Assembly: GCA_947044405.1 (NCBI GenBank)
Contig: CAMRHE010000356.1
Span: 1,178,001 to 1,242,000, forward strand
DNA: 64,000 nt
Origin: Leptodactylus fallax
Lineage: Eukaryota; Chordata; Amphibia; Anura; Leptodactylidae
Direction: 5' to 3'
A program made the position numbers and the translations under genes. This document shows, one piece after another, positions 1 to 13,813 of the stretch. Below the pieces are notes generated by a model that did no database searches, had not been told where the DNA came from, and saw nothing but the letters and a program-made list of their open reading frames with translations. Each line of letters begins with the position of its first letter. Position 1 is the stretch's first letter.

Positions 1-1212
1 CAAGTTCTTCTTTTCCACCAATGAGGTCTTATTTCCATATTCCTTACCCAGAATTCTTAGCAGGGCATACATGGTCTAATAAGTCCCTGTACCATCTATC
101 CCTAATGAGAGATATTACCAATGAAATAAAGTACCACATGGATGTTTACTAACAATAAGAGAAAATCCGTAAGAAGGAACATTCCTCCCATCTAGTGTTA
201 TAGACTTCTAGGTGAAACTTATTACAGTGTGTCACAGAATGACAACTCCCTGGAATTTTTTCTACAGTTTTTAATGATTTGCACTGGATAATGCAAATTA
301 ATGGAAATACAGTGTGTATGGTTCACTTATTCAATGCAGTTATTACAATATATTATATTTAAGAAGACATTTGAGTAAGTTTAGAGAGGACATATCTCTT
401 TAGACAGGTGTTAAATTGTCCAGTCGGTGCATTCTAGTCAATAATTGTTTGTAATGTCATTTATGGTATTTTACTTGACATTATATTAGGAAATATTTAT
501 CATGATATTATTATCAATTATTATCCCCAGATCTACCAATTCTTTTCAATTACTAACACTATAAAAAAAACCCACATGGATGTTTACAAACAATATGAGA
601 AAATCTGTAAGAAGGAATGTTCCTCCCACAAATGCTCTGACTAATCCTGGGCATGTTTCATGGACATATAGAATCTATACAATTCTTTTCTGCCTCAGTA
701 ACAGAGAAAGCTATAAATAGTGCTATTAAGAGCGCTGCAGTTGTCTCATTACTTCCGGTTTCTGTGCCATTCCCTGGATTGTGGAAGGCGTTACTGCTGC
801 CAGACAAGAGAGTTGGTAAACAGGCCTCGCTGGAGAAATGTGGAGTACAGATTTTTGTGAATGGAATTGCTTTCTGTGCAGTCATTGAACAAATCTATGA
901 TTCTACTACAGTAATGACAGGCAATGATCGATGAAGACGAGAGCATCTCTACACCTAAAGTATATTAGCTAGTGCATCTTAGAATGTCGTATAAAGGTAT
1001 AGAGAACCTTACACCACTATTTCTGCAATGAAATAAAGTTAGTGGGGTGCATGGGATTCATATTTTACATAAATAGAGACTGAATACTTTCTTTCTATAA
1101 ATTGCTGTATACAAGAGATAGGAGCTCCAACAATATTCCTTCAGCTACTGAAAACACTATGCAGATGTCCCAGGCATAGAATATTAACCAATCAAATGTC
1201 AGATAAGAAATT
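1..1212. other. AT-rich non-coding sequence with a short direct repeat
   Basis: I see no supported gene here. The open frame at 653-934 has no recognisable motif and I treat it as chance. A block of about 60 bases at 131-192 recurs imperfectly at 571-632; both copies share cacatggatgtttac and end in ttcctccca. This suggests an old dispersed repeat or a local duplication. Confidence 0.5.
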
Positions 1213-1500
1213 TTAAAGGGAGTCTGTCAACAGGAAAATTGGTATTAAACTAAGAGTATCTTTTAGGGTGGCTTTTACACTTTCCAAAGATGCCTTTCTT
1301 ATTCCGCTTCGCAGCTTTATTTTCATGAAAATCAGTGTTTTATTCTTATACAAATTAGCTGAGAAGGGCTTTAGGGGCATTTCTTCTCCTGCCAGGGCTT
1401 CCTCCCATCTTTCCCATATTTGTGCAGTCTTTCGGACAGGCTTGCATGTGTTTTAAATGATGCCAGAGTCCTTTAGTTGTAGCCCATCCAGAATCCTTTT
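1213..1500. repeat. Possible truncated MITE starting TTAAAGGGAGTCTGTCAAC
   Basis: The left edge ttaaagggagtctgtcaac resembles the left end of the element at 42,796 (ttaaagggagtctaccacc). No matching right terminus is visible before the next MITE at 1,504, so this is probably a 3'-truncated copy. The right boundary is arbitrary. Confidence 0.35.
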
Positions 1501-1503
1501 TAA

Positions 1504-1832
1504 GGCTAAGGCCCCATGTGGTGTCCCGCAGCAAAAAAGCGCTGCGGGAAAAACCGCAGCGACAACTCATGGCGGTTCTTCCCGCAGCACTTTTGACAGA
1601 AAGTTTGCAGAGTTTTCCTCTGTGGACTTTCTGCTTCAATCATACCTATAGGGAAACCACCGGTGTTTCTGAAAGTATAATTGACATACTGCGATTTCCA
1701 GAACCACAACGGTTTTGGAAATCGCAGCATTTCCGCTGCAGGTATTTTTCTGCAATGTGTAGATGGGATTCGCTAGAATCTCATCCACCTTGCAGGGACT
1801 GTAAAATGCCATGGTATTGTCGGGCCCCGGCC
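1504..1832. mobile_element. Harbinger-like MITE, GGCTAAGGCCCC family, copy 1
   Basis: The element starts GGCTAAGGCCCCATG and ends with an inverted version, GGGCCCCGGCC. It is flanked by TAA on the left and TTA on the right. The arms share the blocks found in all copies of this family: crosses of 'gcagcg', 'ttttcctctgtggactttctgc', 'tatacctatagggaaa' and 'tgcaatgtg.agatgggatt'. It is non-coding. The 3-bp T-A-rich flanks and short TIRs suggest PIF/Harbinger mobilisation, which is inference. Confidence 0.7.
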
Positions 1833-2044
1833 TTAGACTCTCCCTCTGTTTATTTAATTGGGAAAAAGTAGTTGCAGGTTCTCTGTAAGAAGCTAGTGAC
1901 TGAGGATTCTACCCTAGGATCCTGGAAAAGGGTGGGGACAAACATGAACTTCTGCACTGATGCTAGATAGGAGGTTCTTTTTTGGGGGTTAGATTTAGAT
2001 ACTGTATGAGAGTGTTCAGAGTAAGAAGGTAAAGTTCCCCCTTA

Positions 2045-2240
2045 GGCTAAAGCCCCACATAGCGAAACACAGCAAAAAAACACTGCAGAAAAAAACGCAG
2101 TAGAAACACATAACTGTTTTTTCTGCAGCATTTTTCATTGAGTTTTCCTCTGCAGACTTTCTGCCCTTATTATACCTATATGGAAAACGCCAGCATTTCT
2201 GCAGGTGTAATTGACATGAAAACGCAGCTTTTCTGAGAAA
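2045..2240. mobile_element. Harbinger-like MITE, GGCTAAGGCCCC family, copy 2 (truncated)
   Basis: It begins GGCTAAAGCCCCACAT after TTA and carries the family blocks for the gcagcattttt region, ttttcctctgcagactttctgc and tatacctatatggaaa. The right terminus is missing; homology fades near 2,240. Confidence 0.6.
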
Positions 2241-2337
2241 AATGTAAGCAAAAAAGGAGAGAAAACATGTCTTTTTTTCATATTTCATGTTTTTTTTTTT
2301 TTTTAATAGCACAAAGTACTACTAAAAACATTTTTAA

Positions 2338-2583
2338 GGCTAAGGCTCCACGTAGCGTTGTGGGAAAAACCGTGGCGGCAACACATTTGCATTTTTTCCT
2401 GCAGTGCTTTTCACAGAAAGTCCATTATACCTATAGGGAAACCGCCAGCGTTTCCGTAGGTATAATTGACATGCTGTGACTTCCAAAACCGTGATGGTTT
2501 TGGAAATCGCAGCATGTCTGCTGCGTGTATTTTTCCGTAAAGGGAGGATGGGATTCGCTTTGCTGTGACTGTAAAACGCCAAC
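2338..2583. mobile_element. Harbinger-like MITE, GGCTAAGGCCCC family, copy 3 (truncated)
   Basis: It begins GGCTAAGGCTCCACGTAGC after TAA and carries the internal tatacctatagggaaaccgcc and ttttggaaatcgcagcatg blocks also seen in copy 1. It lacks a clear right TIR. It lies less than 100 bp from copy 2, so the two may be parts of one rearranged insertion. Confidence 0.6.
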
Positions 2584-2737
2584 CATTTTTAGTGGGTTAA
2601 AGACCTACAGCCACGGCATATCCTATATCGAGAATCAAATTTAGTTAGGGCAGATAAGATTGACAATGATAAAAAAGGAAATTATATTAACTTCTGTGAT
2701 TCTGATATTTGAAGATTACTCATTCCTCTCTATACAT

Positions 2738-2987
2738 GGGCAGCATGGTAGCCTTGCAGCACTGGAGTCCTGGGTTCAAATCCCGCCAAGGACAACATCT
2801 GTAAGGAGTTTGTATGTTCTCCCTGTGTTTGTGTGTGTCTCCTCTGTGTACTCCAGTTTCTTCTCACACTCCAGAGACATACTGATAGAGAATTTAGATT
2901 ATGAGCCTCATATGGGACAGTGTTAATAAAATCTGTAAAGTGCTGTGGAATATGATGGTGCTATATAAGTAAGCAAAAAAAAATACA
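2738..2987 (+). repeat. tRNA-derived SINE
   Basis: The head contains a Pol III B-box match, GGTTCAAATCC, at 2773-2783, preceded by a tRNA-like A-box region (tggtagccttgcagcactgg). A conserved body follows (gtttgtatgttctccctgtg). The 3' part reads 'gattatgagcctcatatggg...tgctatataagtaag' and ends in an A-rich tail. The order tRNA-like head, body and A-rich tail fits a tRNA-derived SINE. A 3' fragment of the same family occurs near 28,580. Confidence 0.7.
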
Positions 2988-3021
2988 TGACACAAAGCGC
3001 ATACATACATTTTTTTTTTTC

Positions 3022-3125
3022 AAATCACAATACAATACAATACAATACAATACAATACATTACAGTCATGGAAAAGCAAATGAATCAATCAAATCAATCA
3101 ATAAATACATACATACATAAATACA
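3022..3125. repeat. Microsatellites (ACAAT)n and (ATAC)n
   Basis: A pentanucleotide run of about seven acaat units occupies roughly 3,025-3,060. Imperfect atac/atca tetranucleotide repeats follow to about 3,125, just downstream of the SINE tail. SINE A-tails commonly seed such repeats. Confidence 0.85.
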
Positions 3126-3977
3126 TTTTACACAAAATGGAAAAAAAAACATTGGCTGTACAGTTTACAGGCCAAGTCCGTCTGACCATTTTTGGCCAAA
3201 TGTCTTTATTCTGTTTTTGAACTGAATTAGGAAAGGGTGCACCGGTCCTGGAGGTACTGCAATACCAGGTCAATGCGTGGAGTGGACAGAGCAAGCTCCA
3301 TTTCCAACTCCCTGTTCTAAAAATCCATTTAATATTTGGTCCCATGCTGTACATGAGCTTATCATTTATTTACCAGAGAAGCAGTCATCATGTATTACAT
3401 AGCGTAGAAAGTGTCTTTACTTCTTAGTAAACTAACGCCCCTCCCCCCATACACCCACACACTCATTTATTCAATCTATTCCACTTTTGTGTCTGCTTAG
3501 TGGTTAAAACACTGTTGGTAGAGATGCTTCCTAGATGCTTCCATGCTTCATAATTCTATTCATGCCTGTGATAAATATCTGTATCTAATTAATTCTCTAT
3601 GGAATACCAAATGGTATAGATAATAACTAAGCTACATTATGCTTAAAAAACTAATATGTAATTCAATTTTTCTTTACATTTTTACATAAATAGTTAAGCT
3701 GGAAAGCTCTGAATGATGGAACAGATGAATTGTCTGAAGGATCATAGATTGCCATGCCTGCTGTCAGTGAATGGCAACCATCCAAGACAAGATAAATTTG
3801 TGAATAAAAGCTGAATTCATTCACTATTGACATGTAAAGTATGGTTTCAACTCCTTTTATTGCTGATAGTAGCCTATAATATAAAATAGCAATAATATTC
3901 ATGACATGCAGACAGTAGTCTGAAAAAAAAGTTTATTAAGATATCTATGGCACAGTGAGATTTATAGTGGAGTCCAT
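3126..3977. other. Non-coding stretch, nothing recognised
   Basis: I see no ORF with a recognisable motif, no terminal repeats and no strong tandem structure. The short open frames here look like chance. Confidence 0.4.
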
Positions 3978-4205
3978 ATTTAAAGGGGATTCTATCCTTA
4001 GGCTAGGCCACGAATATCAGATCAGGGGGAGTCTGACACCCCGATACCTGGCTGATCAGCTAATGGAAGGGGCTACAGAGTTCAGGTGAGCAATGCAGCC
4101 TTCATAGTTTACTAGGCTGAGCACTGCCATCTCATAGTGACTTTATATAGTACTGTAGTGTTCTGCAGCTTGGTCCCATTCAGGTGAATGAGATTTAGTT
4201 AGATG
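3978..4205. repeat. TTTAAAGGGG-type MITE fragment
   Basis: The left edge tttaaaggggattctatcc is followed by a gatcagggggagtctgacaccccgat... section and 'cccattcaggtgaatgag', a layout seen in other TTAAAGGGG repeats of the window (10,625; 12,085; 40,105). No right terminus is identified. Confidence 0.4.
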
Positions 4206-5016
4206 GAGTAGCAGTAGTTCACATACTACCATTCGCTTTTTTTAACTTGACCCTGCTGTGCTATTACTGTAGTAGAGATAAATAGTCATCCGCATCATGT
4301 ACAGAAAAATCCTTGAACCAACGTTAAAACTTGATATTTTTAGTTTGCTATGCCTCATGACTCATCTCTGCAGAATATTCAGCTTTTTGCAGACTTCAGA
4401 ATGATTCAGATGACAAGACCATGAACTCCAGTCACTAGGTCTTCAAAGATAGTCATAGTGAATGTCAAAACAATCCTTGCAGGCAGTATTTTCCTCCTTC
4501 TCTTATTTCTGTTACTTTTATTTGGCAATTATCTCTTATAAAATCTGCATGTTTCAAAACCCTAAAATAGGAATTCTGTTGGATCTTTACTAATTCTATG
4601 TTGTTGCTGCCGTCCCAGTGTTTTGAAGAAAAGTGTTATATTTCCACATTCACGTAAAGCAATGGATATGAAGGTTTCCAGAACATCTTGTCCACTCCAT
4701 TATCTAATACTGACATATATTGTACTTATCATAGTTGTCCAGACAGAAAATAAGCAATGACAATGAAAATGGAGTCACAACATACTTTGACTCTTCAAAA
4801 AAACATTTCAGGAAATAAATTTACTCTAAAGCTTCATGCACATGGACGTTTTGCCAGCCGAGTGTAAAGCAGAGTGTCTGACCTTCCAAATCTGAATAAC
4901 ATCTGCTCTAAAGATATTGGGATGGAAGATCGGTAGGCACTCAAATTGCACACTCAATCATGTGCATGAAGCAAGCCTAAACGTGTACTTCATGTGTTAG
5001 TCCAAAGAAAGCTGTA
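4206..5016. other. Non-coding stretch, nothing recognised
   Basis: AT-rich sequence without ORFs of note, terminal repeats or tandem arrays. Confidence 0.4.
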
Positions 5017-5360
5017 GGCTGAAGCCCCAAGTTGTGAAAATGTAGTGTTTTTGCCGCTGAGGAAAACGCTACATTTTACATTAACTGCAAAGTGGATGGT
5101 ATTCTGGCTAATCCCATCCACACATTGCAGAAAAAAATCTGCAGCAGAAAATCTACGTTTTCAAAAATGCTTGCGTATTTGAAAATCGCAGCAAGTCAAT
5201 TATACCTGCGGAAACATTGGCATTTTCCATGTAGGTATAAGGGCAGAAAGTCCATAGAGGGAAACTCTGCGAAAACACAATACAAAACGCTGCTGAACAA
5301 ACTGCAATGTGTTTCCGCTGCTTTTTTTTTTGCTGTGTTTTGCTACGTGGGTCCTTTGTC
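5017..5360. mobile_element. Harbinger-like MITE, GGCTGAAGCCCC family, copy 4
   Basis: It starts GGCTGAAGCCCCAAGTTGTG and ends 'ctacgtgggtcctttgtc' followed by TTA. The internal blocks tctggctaatcccatccacacattgcag and ggtataagggcagaaagtcc are the reverse complement of those in copies 1 and 7, so the element is in the opposite orientation. It is non-coding. Confidence 0.65.
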
Positions 5361-5595
5361 TTACAATGCCTTTATATCTGTGGCTGAGCCACGGGTATCA
5401 CACAAGAATTAGTACCTGGGCTGCACCAGGTGCAACAGATATGATTAGATTTGGTTACCTAATCCCCAGACAACTGTAGCTGCACTCCTAGCTGGGGGCC
5501 ACCAGGGTGAAACAAAGATTATAGGCTTTTCCGCATTACTGGCTTCATAATTTTGCAGGTTATCCCAATGCCCATAATGAGAAATAACTCATTAA

Positions 5596-5858
5596 GGCTT
5601 GGTTCACATTTGCGCTTGCCACTCCGTACAGGGATTTTCATGCAGAGAGAAAAGTCCTGCAAGCAGCACTTTTCTCTCCGCATTTTTTGCCCTTTTCTGG
5701 CGGAAACCGAACAGAAACCACGCGGACCCCATTATAGTGTATGGGGTCCACAGGTTTCCTAAGGTAACCACTTTTTTATGCGGATTAGGTTTCTGTTCGG
5801 GGGGGGTCCTCAAGCGGACCCCCTGAACGGAAACCTGAGCGCAGATGTGAACCTAGCC
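5596..5858. mobile_element. Palindromic MITE, GGTTCACAT family
   Basis: The left arm GGCTTGGTTCACATTTGCGC is mirrored by gcgcagatgtgaacctagcc at the right end. Both arms are followed by gccactccgtaca/gaacggaaacc-type sequence, giving a long hairpin. No coding capacity. This style (GTTCACAC near the ends, TAA-like flank) recurs at 36,188, 53,123 and near 44,383. Confidence 0.65.
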
Positions 5859-6792
5859 ATAATCATTCTGTGTTTCAGACTGAAGTGTGGTGCAGTAGAG
5901 ATGGTGAGGCGGCACCCTATGGAAACCACATAGCTTGTTTTGTTTTAAAGGCAATGATATCATATTCTGCTGTATGACAGGAGAACATCCATCAAACTAG
6001 TCTGAAGACTAGACACCCCCAAAGTTGTTTAAAGCACTTTTGTACTGACAGCTGCTAGCCATTACACCTAGAGAGCCTAATAGATAATGGATATTAATTA
6101 CAATTAGGTTCACATGTATGAATTGTGAAGATCATTCTCAATATGGTATAAATTAGATCTGAAAATCTGTCTAGAGATTAATTACCATTCAGTACGGATT
6201 GCATGGATGACTGTATATTGGTTTAACAACTAACAGTTGTAGCAGTACTTTGATATGTGTTACTCATTTACTTTAAGCGTGAGTCCTTCAGTTTAATCCA
6301 ACACTGGGAGCTGCTTCCATAACTGCTCCTGACTATATGGTTTGAGTCTTTTGGCCTCTTTGTTTTCTATAAGCCTCTTAGATGATTTATTGTATGTGAG
6401 TATTAAAGGTCTCGAAGGAGGCTAGATTTATGATCAATGAAATTGGAAGTGTTGTCATTTGATTTAAAGATCAGAAGGAGGAGCTCACATAGGAGAATGA
6501 CTGCAACACTGAACTCCCCCAAGTATTGCAATACAAGCACGGATTCTTACCAAATTGTCCTGAGTGATAGAGACCTTCAAGGTGGTGGAGATCCTGGAGC
6601 ATATAATCTGATGACAGATGGATTACTGGATAGATACATACCTAATAGATGTAGCACTCCACCGAACATCCAATGAAAAAATTTCAAAGGTTTATTAGCC
6701 CATATCAGTGCAAAGTTTCAGTTCTGCTATGGAACTTTTTTCAAGCCTATAATTACAACTATAATAAAAAATGTATTTGGATTAAAAAATGC
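5859..6792. other. Non-coding stretch, nothing recognised
   Basis: No supported gene, terminal repeat or tandem repeat. The 79-codon frame at 6437-6676 has no recognisable motif. Confidence 0.4.
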
Positions 6793-7521
6793 TTTTAAGG
6801 AGTTGCTAAACAATGCAAATAATCTCCTATCTACAGGATAGGCAATAAGTTGCAGATTGCTGTGGGTCAGATCACTGGGATCTCTATCCATCACAAGAAC
6901 GGGAGAGTGCATCACAGTTTGAAATGAATGGGGTTGGATAGATAAGTACTCCATTCAGCTCTAAGGGATCACCGGATAGTTCCTCAGTGTCAGCTCAACC
7001 ATCGCTCCATTCAGACCAGGGTGCATCGCATCCCCATTCCTGTGATCGGTCCCAGCATATGAACTCTCATCAGTCTGATGTGAGGAGCTAATTCTGTGGA
7101 TTGGGGATACTTTTTACTAGTGGGCCAACCTGCTTTAAAGACAAAAGGCTTTCCCTTGGTTAAAAGTTGCTTAGGTTTTGAGAAACAGATTACAATGGTA
7201 CAAAATGCTAATAACAAAAGAAGTGATACTCACCTTACTTATACCAGGTTGCACTACTGAGATGTCCCTGAAGCTACTGAGATTCCACAACTAGTCTCTG
7301 TTCACACTGCTCCGGTAGTCTTGTATTGATACCACTAAGGTCACTGTTGCAGCCAGTGATTGGCTGCTGGGCCACTAGGTGAAGAGCTACAGGTGGTTGA
7401 CTCAGGAAGCATCATTATTGAGTAGCATTGGATTGGGAAGGTAAATGTTACTTCTTTTGTTGTCTTATAACATTATAAGCATTTGAAAAAAAAATATAAT
7501 GCTGCTGGACAACCCCTTTAA
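6793..7521. mobile_element. Non-autonomous element with TTAAGGAGTTG / CAACCCCTTTAA ends
   Basis: The left edge ttttaaggagttgctaaaca is an imperfect inverted match of the right edge, which reads gctgctggacaacccctttaa. A second inner inverted pair, aacaaaagaagtgatactcacc and aggtaaatgttacttcttttgtt, lies at about 7,211 and 7,440. The interior is non-coding. The left boundary is less certain than the right. Confidence 0.45.
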
Positions 7522-8254
7522 GTCCTGGTGACCATAAATGTGCAGTTCTTATTAACCTGTTTATAAAGCGAATCATTTCTATAAAAACTGTATATTAAAA
7601 AATGTTCATAACAAATATATTAGTTAAAGTAGTGCTTTACTATGAAAATGTTATCAAAGATTAAAAATCTTTAAAACATTGAATACGGTGCCTGCATTCT
7701 AGATGTTTCCATTCTCAATAACATTAGTCAAAAAATAACCTTTTTTGTGTTGCATACATTGTCATTCAGTATCTTGACAGACCAATGGGCCTTGCCTTGG
7801 TGACCATGCTGAGATGTTGGGACACTTTCCTGTGTACTGGCATTACATCCTTTAGACTACCAGTCAGAGGTCAATGAATCTCTGCTCTACAGGAGGCTGT
7901 AATTCCTTCATTCACTAGTGTTTCTATGCTGAAAGATACAAATAAGAGCTCTCCCTCCCAGCCGAGTGACACACAATAGCACTGCGCTTCTTTCTGTTTA
8001 TAGGTTTTATTATTGTTCACTGGTTAATTTGCTTTGTTCTCTTTTTGTTCTATGGTATTTCTGTTTTACATTATGAAGTTAAATGTTAACTTTCTCAGTT
8101 TTGTTTTTATAACTATGGGGACTTTCCCAAGATTGTAGTGTGCATACTGGGAATGCCTGATGGTAGCTTTCCATCCGTACCGACACAACAATACTGAATA
8201 AAAGGTTGACACCCAAAATGAATTGCTTCACTTCAGTCCTTTAAGAAACCAAGT
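7522..8254. other. Non-coding stretch, nothing recognised
   Basis: No gene or clear repeat structure is visible. Confidence 0.4.
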
Positions 8255-8543
8255 AAGCCTGGTGTTGCGAAAATGCAGTGCTTTGGCAGTGGCGGAAATG
8301 TGCAGCAAAAAATGCTGCGTTTTACATTAACTGCAAAGTGGATAGGATTCTGGCTGATCCCATCCACACAATGCAGAAAAAAGATCGTGTCATGTCAATT
8401 TACCTAAAGAAACGCTGTAGTTTTCCGTATAGGTATAATAGAGGCAGAGAGTCCGTGGAGGAAAACTCTGTGGAAAAAAAACGTGATGAGCTTCTGCCAC
8501 AGTCTTTTCCGCAGAGGTTTTTGGCAGCGTGGGGCCTTAGTCT
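8255..8543. mobile_element. Harbinger-like MITE, GGCTAAGGCCCC family, copy 5
   Basis: The right end reads agcgtggggccttagtc; the left TIR is degenerate (aagcctggtgttgcg). Family blocks are present: ctggctgatcccatccacaca, the ataggtataatagaggcaga region and tggaggaaaactctg. The orientation matches copy 4. Non-coding. Confidence 0.6.
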
Positions 8544-8734
8544 AAGACAGTCCATTGCTACAGTTTACATCAATGTACATTCAATAGACATCTGGGTTTG
8601 CAGGAAGCCTGGAGCATGCTGCTTACCAAAATACATAGTGACCATCGAAAAATGTGTTTAAGGGATGATAATAGCAGGGGCTGTTTTTTAAAGATTTGAC
8701 TGTACCTCATTTTCAGAGAAGAGTATACAGTATA

Positions 8735-10296
<1,562 letters not shown>

Positions 10297-10624
10297 TACA
10301 AACACATTTTAGACAATTGTAGACAATTTTAGACAATTTCAACATAGTGGTAGCAGTTTGGACTAGACCCTTTCCTTTACCACAGTAAAGACATGTTTTG
10401 ATGGGTTTGCGGCAGAAGAACTTGGGTGACCTGCACAAAGCTCTGACCATGATCCCACTGAATGTGGCCAGCCTTCTCAAAAAACTGTGGGTTGTTATAG
10501 TCTTAAAAGACAGCCCATCTCTATATTCACATTAACATTGGGGTCCAGGAACTTCAAGTTACCCTTTTAAAAATAAAAGGGAAGGGCAGATATTTGGTTA
10601 GAAAAACATAAATCCTCAGTAACC

Positions 10625-10855
10625 TTAAAGGGATTTTTCCAGCCCCTAATACATGTCACATACTGATGATCTACCCACAAGATATCACTATCTGATCTCC
10701 ATCTGCTCCCTGTCCATTGCAGCAGCTTTTGGTTCTTGGTGGCTTCTGGAACAGCTGATCAGACCCCCACAGATCAGATGCTATTGACCTGTGGATAGGT
10801 CATCACTATGAAACTTGCATTATGGGACAAAAAAAAACCTTTAATGGGCAGGTGG
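10625..10855. repeat. TTAAAGGG-type MITE
   Basis: It begins ttaaagggatttttccagcc and ends near aaaaaaacctttaatggg, giving imperfect inverted termini. The interior contains 'cagctgatcagacccccacagatcag' and 'ctgtggataggtcatca', mirrored near the left arm by 'gatgatctacccacaagat'. Non-coding. Confidence 0.5.
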
Positions 10856-12084
10856 ATCATTTTCTAAGCTCATGTTGATAATATTCACACAATATCCAGC
10901 TATGTTACTTGCCCATTTTGAGGGATTACTGAGTATAAAGGGCACAATTTTTTGTCTTTCTGGAGGTCGAACATGAATTTATTTTCAGGATTTTTCTGTA
11001 CAAAGCAAGTTTATAATATTTCTTAGAATTTAGCAAATTATCTCCAGTTATAAAGGTTTTGTTCACCTTTGAGCCCTTTTCTGTATAAACTCAATAGTAT
11101 TTCTGGATAGGAGGGGGTTCTCTCCACTTCCCCTTAGCTAAACTTGTTCCAGGTTGTATTATTATTTACAGCATTGATGTGATTCTATGAAACTGCTAAG
11201 GAACAGGACATGATATAATATAGAATAGAAAATAATAAGATAATTTTGCCTATATCCCCATATAATCTATAAGAAAATGAAGTCAAAAGATAATGAAAGT
11301 TTTATGAACAGCCAATGGCCAATATATTCTTCACCTTGTTTATACAAACTGGAACAAATGTTATGTATCTAACCTTACACAATGATCACATAGCACATGC
11401 TGCAGGGAGGCTATTTAATAATCAGGTATTATATATATGGAAAGTAACAAATATATCAATACATGAGAGAGTGAGAAATGTGTCCCGGGCCTGCAAACAT
11501 AAATACCTGGAAATCTGTAAAAAAAATAGTTTTTTTGATCTGGATGAGGTTGTGCAGATTAACTTGCAGGTCACAGTAAATGTTGGTAATGTATTCATTT
11601 CAGTATTCTAAACTATAGACATATGTATGTCACTTAGAATTATTATCATTCATTACACTGTCCTTTACAAACATTGGCTGGTCATCACTTTTGGATTTGT
11701 TGTCCAAATAAAAAATGAAATTCTGATTGATAACCCTGAGCTATCCTAAAAACTGAGATTACAACACTGATTTAAAGGGGACATCCAGCCTAAAGTAATA
11801 CATTCACTGTAACCCTGAATCCCTACATGTAATAAGTCTGTACTGACATTCTTTTTAAAAGATTGTCTGGCTTACATATCCTCTCTCCATGTGCCCTACT
11901 AGGGTAATAGAGGAAACATGATGGGCCTCATTTAACAAAACTATAACATGGGCAAAGAAAATTTGCCCATGTTCCCATAGCAACTACAGTAAATTTTAAT
12001 CAGAAAAACATATCTGAGAATCTGATTTTTAACACTGAGTAGGTCATTATTGTATCAGTGACAAAACAAATGTGTGCATTATCC
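10856..12084. other. Non-coding stretch, possible repeat edge near 11,773
   Basis: No recognisable gene. The open frame at 11,315-11,611 has low-complexity, unrecognised content. The sequence tttaaaggggacatccagcc at about 11,772 resembles a MITE left end without a partner. Confidence 0.35.
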
Positions 12085-12392
12085 TTAAAGGGGTTCTGCC
12101 ACTACAGACACTTATTCCCTATCCACAGTTTTATGATAGGTATCAGATTGCTGGAAGCCCCAGCATTCAAGAGAGTAGGGACTGATGCCTCCCCTAAATC
12201 CTCCTTGTGAATGAAGCGCCAGTGCATTTGCGTAAGCAGCTCTCCATTCACTATGGGTTGCTGGAGAATCCCATAAAAGTGAAAAGAGCTCCGGTCACTG
12301 GCGCTTCATTCACAAAGAGGATTCAGGATAACTTTTGGTTCCTGTTATCCTGATTGCTGGGGGTTTGGATAGGGAATAAGTGTCTGTAACTT
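12085..12392. repeat. TTAAAGGGG-type MITE with inverted arms
   Basis: It starts ttaaaggggttctgccacta. The arms acttattccctatccacag (left) and ggatagggaataagtgtctg (right) are inverted, as are ctccttgtgaatgaagcgccag and ctggcgcttcattcacaaagag. The outermost right terminus is missing or diverged. Non-coding, hairpin-forming. Confidence 0.55.
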
Positions 12393-13813
12393 TACGCTTT
12401 ATATTAAACGCAAAATTCCTATCCATGGTTTTACCCAGGATCCACAAAGATTCAGAATATGAAGGCCTCTAGAGGCAACTATGAATTACAGGATCCCATA
12501 TAATTCTACAGTGGCATGTCCTAATAGTGGTGTTCTAACAATTTTACAACATTGGGGACCAAGTATAACAGATGAATACAACATACACTACATATGTTAC
12601 CACCTGGGCACCCTACTGTGGTTGGCAGGGGCTCTGTACCTGGCTTGCACAAAAGCATTACAAATGTTTAAGAAGTGTGTATACACTCACCACTTTTGAT
12701 GGTGCAAAATTCTCAAAAAGACATCATAGTAACACCATATCACTGAAATAAGGCCATACCTGTTGACACAAGGTTAAATACCTCTTTACTGCATAATGCA
12801 GCCAGACCCAGCATTATACAATGGAGGTTAGATAGGTACAAAATTCTGCTGAGCATCGACATGCCTATCATGTATGAGAGGTGTGGATACTTAGTATTCA
12901 GAATGCACACAATAAGGTGATAGTCACACAGTTACATGCAGTGCTCCATGCTGGCATTGTTCCCTGTTACCTTGATTTGCTTTATGGAACTTTACACTTT
13001 AAAATATAGACAATGCTAGAAAATGAATTATAGAATAAGATAATATTATGGACCCTGAGATTATACAGCACATGCGTATTTTTATCCACTAGATGGCACT
13101 TGCCTCAGAATAATCATGCAGCATTAGAAATCCTCAGATGAACAATGTAGCAGGTTTCGTAGGAAGATATTTATTTAACAGTTCTATTCTTACCCGATAT
13201 TGAACTGCTCTACAATAGTTACATGCAGTGACTTTCATGCCCTTGCACAGAGATTTCCACCTAATCTCAGAATATACCTTCTGGCTGTTCTTCTGTTCTG
13301 TTTCAGATAAATCCTAAGGAGTAGAGTCCTATCAGTTCACACTGGTATCTGATCTACTTTTTAAGTTTATGTCATATGTGATAGATGTATTAATATTAAT
13401 AGTTAATAATAATAATAATAATACATATTACTGTTGGCCTTGTTTCTCAATTGCGTATCGATTACATTTATGTATAGCACTGGTTACTATGTAATGTATT
13501 GTCATTACTATTAATATTATTATTGGTATTCACAATGACAATCCAGTTTCATCCACACACTGTCATAGAAGACTAACCATATATTTTTAGCATTGGAAAG
13601 GTAACTAATGTACCCATAATACATTGATGGAAGCATGTGGAAAACATACACATTCTATAAATCACAGGTCCCAGTGGGGCAACATTGTAGTGCTAAATGA
13701 TCTTATAATAAAGGCAGGTGTATAACAAGTAATCATTGGGCCCAGCCTTCCATGACCCCCTTAAGCAGAAAGTTCAGAACTTAAAAAGTGTATTTTTATT
13801 TTTGTGTAATTTA
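12393..13813. other. Non-coding stretch with short TAA/AAT repeats
   Basis: I see no gene. Short (taa)n and (att)n runs occur at about 13,390-13,430 and 13,505-13,525. Confidence 0.4.

Noticed and set aside
11315..11611. 98-codon plus-strand open frame
   Set aside because: No motif and no codon or composition contrast with neighbouring non-coding sequence.
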